From the NCBI GenBank assembly GCA_028564705.1, contig JAPXFQ010000181.1:996001-1060000 (forward strand): a DNA stretch of 64,000 nt. Reading direction: 5' to 3'. The stretch comes from Apricaphanius iberus (Eukaryota; Chordata; Actinopteri; Cyprinodontiformes; Aphaniidae). Below are positions 60,855-64,000 of the stretch, piece by piece (the first letter of the stretch is position 1; each line of letters starts with the position of its first letter). The translations under genes and the position numbers were made by a program. A model generated the notes under the pieces. The model was given only the letters and a program-made list of their open reading frames with translations, was not told the origin of the DNA and did no database searches.

Positions 60855-60899
60855 TTCAGTAAGGCAGCTGTTGCATCATAATCTAGAACATGCATGGGA

Positions 60900-62825
60900 T
60901 CACCTCGGCATTTCCCACTGAAGGGGAGGTGGCAGAAGGGGAGAGGTATTTACAAAGAGTCTATAATATAGAAAAAGTTTGAATCTTACATTTAATCTTT
61001 ATTCTAATTAGACCACACAAAAAAACAGAAGTCCATACCTGCTTAATACACATTAATAATTTTATGGATTTAATATAGTCTGTTTTTTTATGTTTAATGG
61101 CTAACATGGATTTGATGGCTGTTAAAGTATTATGTTATCAACATATTTAATGAAATCAAACAAAATCTTTCAACTAGTCCTTTTTTATGTGTTTTGATGG
61201 AAAGCTAAAGTGTAAGGTTGAAAAATCTGAAACCCAGTTGTTTGTACATTCAGATTCACTGCTTACAGAAGGTGAGTCAGTTCACATGTTCAGTAGTTCA
61301 GAAAACATTATTGAAAATGCTGCATAATTTTATTTTCCTGTGGGATAATGATGCTTTTGTCAAACTAACACTTAGAAAAAAAATCATTATTTTCTCTGAT
61401 AATTCATTTTCCTTTTATTTGTGTCAGTGGGGTATAAATGAAGAGACATTATTAATACAAAAACTCCATAGGTAATATTCTGATTGCTTCACTTTGATGG
61501 TTGACTTTGGGGTAAATTTGTTTGCATGAATCAGAGTTGTAGAACACCTAAAGAAAAGAGCCATTATGCAACAACAGAAAACCCGGCATCACCCTGTACT
61601 TTAGTGGGCCCCCCGTCAACCTGTTGCTCAGGAATATACAGACTCAGTATCATTATCAGTACAAAGGGCTCTAATGGGATAACATTTGCTGGAATTCACC
61701 CATTTTTTCTTTTGTAAGACAGGGAATTGGTTGTAGTTCTTAACTTCAAAATATCCATACATTTTTTATGTACTGTATGTATTCATGCATTGAGGTTTTT
61801 CTCTCATTGTAAGCACTGAAGGAAACAAGGAACATTTTTTAAAAACTACAAAAAACAACTATGTTGGGGTTATTCTGTTAACCCAGGACTCAGGCAAATA
61901 TGGAACCTTGGTTGATTTAACACAAAAACAGTGATTAAGTCCAAAATCTTTCTATGTTAAAATTTTAATTCATTTTAATCAACCAATAGGTTTGTTTATT
62001 ATACAAAAATAGACATACATTCCCCAAAACATAATAAAACAGTGTGTATGGAACATGACAAAGAAGGCTGGTTTCATTTACATTTTAAACAAAGCTTCCA
62101 CTTTGAATGATATGTATACGTCTATCAATGACTGACAGAAAATGTTTATTGGCATTACAGTTGACCCCGGCTCCCTGTGAATAGCTGAAATCTTTTAATG
62201 CTTGCTATTTTCTATAAAACTCTTTTTAAATGCCTATTTTAATAGTTCAAACAATAGACATACATGAATGTGAAATAATGCACAGTGGAAACCGTCTTAG
62301 CACTACAGCAGAAGCTAAAATTGATGCTCTTCCATGTATCCGCTTTTGACGGTTCAGCCAATCAGTGCCAAAGAAAAGAAATATTGCTTCTGGATTGGCT
62401 GCTTTGCAAATGCCAGCCAATAAGATGCGAAGTAACACTGTTTATACTTATTACCGGTTCCAAATCTGCATTTTTTTAAAAGTATTATAGATATGCCCTG
62501 TGTAGAAATACACTAATATATTGATTTTCCATAAATAGATTGAAGTTATATGTCACAGAAAAATCTATGAATCGTTGATTCCATGAATACTGAACTCTGA
62601 ATAGAAAGAGGCCCACTGTACAGCAGTCAAACATTTGTTTAAATAACTGACCAGCTTTTTGCATGTTTCCACTGTCATGTTATAAATTAATTTTGGCGAT
62701 ATGCTACACGACTTTGATGTAAAAGGACCTCCTTGTCATCACCCTAATTACTTTTAACCTGGATTAGTAAAACAAGTCATGTTTGTTTTTAAGTTAATTG
62801 TTTTTAGTTTATTCCTCAATAAAAT
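60900..62825. other. Intergenic DNA between hepcidin copies
   Basis: No exon supported. Three CCAAT/ATTGG motifs lie close together at 62357-62423 ('agccaatcag', 'ggattggctg', 'agccaataag'). Otherwise AT-rich and unrecognised. Confidence 0.4.
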
Positions 62826-62827
62826 AC

Positions 62828-63320
62828 ATTAGGCAAGGCAAGGCAAGTTTTTTGTAGAGCACAATTCATACACAAGGCAATTCAAAGTGCTTCACAGTTG
62901 CATAAATTAAGAAAACAGATAAACAGAAAAAAACCATCAACTTAAAAATTTATTAAATACAATAAAAAGCAAGAGTGCAGATAAAATACTTTCAATTGTC
63001 ATATGCACAGGTAAAAAGAACTGTTTTCAGCCTGGATTTAAACATTGTTAGAGTTGAGGCTTGTCTCACATCCTCATGAAGACTGTTCTAGATTTTTGCT
63101 GCCTGAAACTAAAATGCAGCCTCACCGTGTTTATTGTTGACTCTGGGAGCCACCAGGTGACCCCTCCCTGAAGTTCTCAGGGCCAGAGATGCTTCATATG
63201 TGTCTAACATGTCAGAGATGTACTTTGGTGCCAAACCATGAAAAGACTTGTACACAAGCAGAGCTGTTTTAAATTCTATTCTCTGACCGACAGGAAGCCA
63301 GTGCAGACTCAAAGATGATT
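62828..63320 (-). mobile_element. LINE (L2-like) 3' end between hepcidin copies
   Basis: The minus strand encodes the C-terminal LINE domain (SLHWLPVGQRIEFKTALLVY, KYISDMLDTYEASLALRTSG, then VAPRVNNKHGEAAF), a short frameshifted remainder and the 3' UTR ending 'ttgccttgccttgcc' (plus strand 'ggcaaggcaaggcaag' at 62834-62849). Strongly 5'-truncated, as usual for LINE copies. Confidence 0.88.
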
Positions 63321-63686
63321 TAAAGACCCACGCCGATGAAAATCAGAATTTTTTTGGTGCTGTTAACCTGTTTATGTACCATTTCTCTGATGCTAGAGGA
63401 CATATCTTAAGGAAATTAAGCTTGGATGATGATTAAGAATGATGATTTGCAATAGTTCTTGTAGGAATGTATTTACCCTGACTTCTCCTAAGGAGGATAT
63501 AGCCAGTTATTTTTTTGAGTTCCTGCATTCTTCCTTATGTCTTTCTGATTTCTTCAAACCAGAAAACATCTTGATTATTCTAAAATGTTTGCAAATGAGA
63601 GCATCCTACCCCGTGCTGATAAAAACATGATAAATCCAGCACTGCTCATAAAGAGGCACATACTAAAATAGAGAATATTAATACAA

Positions 63687-64000
63687 TGTATTGTAAAAAC
63701 ATACACTATTTAAGTCATGGACAAATGTATTTTACACATTATTGCTCAGTAATAATAGCTTTTATTTTACAAACACATTGTAATATTGGCTCATAACAAT
63801 AAGAACTGATGATTAAATCCAAATATACTTGTGTTACAATCAGACATTATCCCTAACATCCTGAGAACAAACAGGTAGAATGCTTTACAAAAACCTGTAC
63901 AGTATATTTATTTTTGTTGTAACTTTGGTTGAGGGATCTGCAGGATGGTGCATTATTCCTCAGAATTTGCAGCAGGTTCCACAGCCAATCATGTTGGGGC
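63687..64000 (-). repeat. Duplicated 3' flank of hepcidin, copy 2
   Basis: Aligns with 59930-60280. Differences are small indels and substitutions spread over the flank, thinning toward the stop codon. Includes AATAAA at 63907-63912. Confidence 0.9.
63960..64000 (-). CDS. Second hepcidin, 3' end only (runs off the window)
   Basis: The last 41 bases of the window read, on the minus strand, PNMIGCGTCCKF and TGA (63960-63962), identical in DNA to the corresponding part of the gene at 60220. Same strand, head-to-tail arrangement, spacing 3,740 bp between stop codons. Whether the rest of the gene is intact lies beyond the window. Confidence 0.9.
   Translation of the reverse strand, partial: PNMIGCGTCCKF

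Noticed and set aside
60545..60895. 116-codon frame starting at an upstream ATG before hepcidin
   Set aside because: The upstream ATG precedes the TATA box, and the frame runs through the first intron. The spliced model from 60742 gives a typical hepcidin.

Overview
The window looks like a teleost fish chromosome segment, most likely from a spiny-rayed (acanthomorph) species. It is AT-rich, intron-bearing DNA full of teleost-type transposons (Tc1/mariner, hAT, PIF/Harbinger, L2/CR1-like LINEs, tRNA-derived SINEs). It carries an 8-cysteine fish hepcidin gene in tandem copies, and clusters of this short HAMP2-like type are known from acanthomorphs. Almost all long open frames are chance or transposon-derived.

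Region by region. 1-18.7 kb is gene-poor DNA with a SINE, a decayed Tc1 element and mariner remnants; it probably belongs to the last intron of the gene that follows. 18.72-19.8 kb holds a terminal coding exon (basic tail, 39 complete codons) plus a long 3' UTR with two polyadenylation signals; its end resembles R-spondin 2 (rspo2). 20.6-29.6 kb is a transposon cluster: a LINE remnant, a 2.9-kb hAT element with its 8-bp target duplication intact but its transposase broken, a Tc1 remnant, a 1.4-kb non-autonomous hAT element, a GC-rich GATCTGG-type repeat and a candidate inverted-repeat element. 31.1-33.7 kb is a second candidate inverted-repeat element. 37.4-41.3 kb has two LINE remnants head to head, flanked by Tc1/mariner ends. 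44.6-45.9 kb is a ~30-bp-period array of the palindrome ACTAGTTAACTAGT, interrupted by a SINE. 46.1-47.2 kb is another copy of the 21-kb LINE. 49.26-49.82 kb is a hAT MITE with a perfect target duplication. 52.3-56.9 kb is a three-layer nest: a LINE broken by a nearly complete Harbinger (Myb-like protein plus DDE transposase), whose right edge was then hit by a hAT MITE.

59.9-64 kb is the hepcidin cluster. One complete three-exon gene lies on the minus strand (60220-60742), with TATA box and polyadenylation signal. The 3' end of a second copy lies at the window edge, 3,740 bp away, with identical visible coding sequence and recognisably duplicated 3' flank. A LINE 3' end lies between the copies.

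Only two host genes are supported: the terminal exon assigned to rspo2 (plus strand) and the hepcidins (minus strand). Nothing in the sequence suggests that they work together. All gene identities rest on recognition by eye; no database search was possible.
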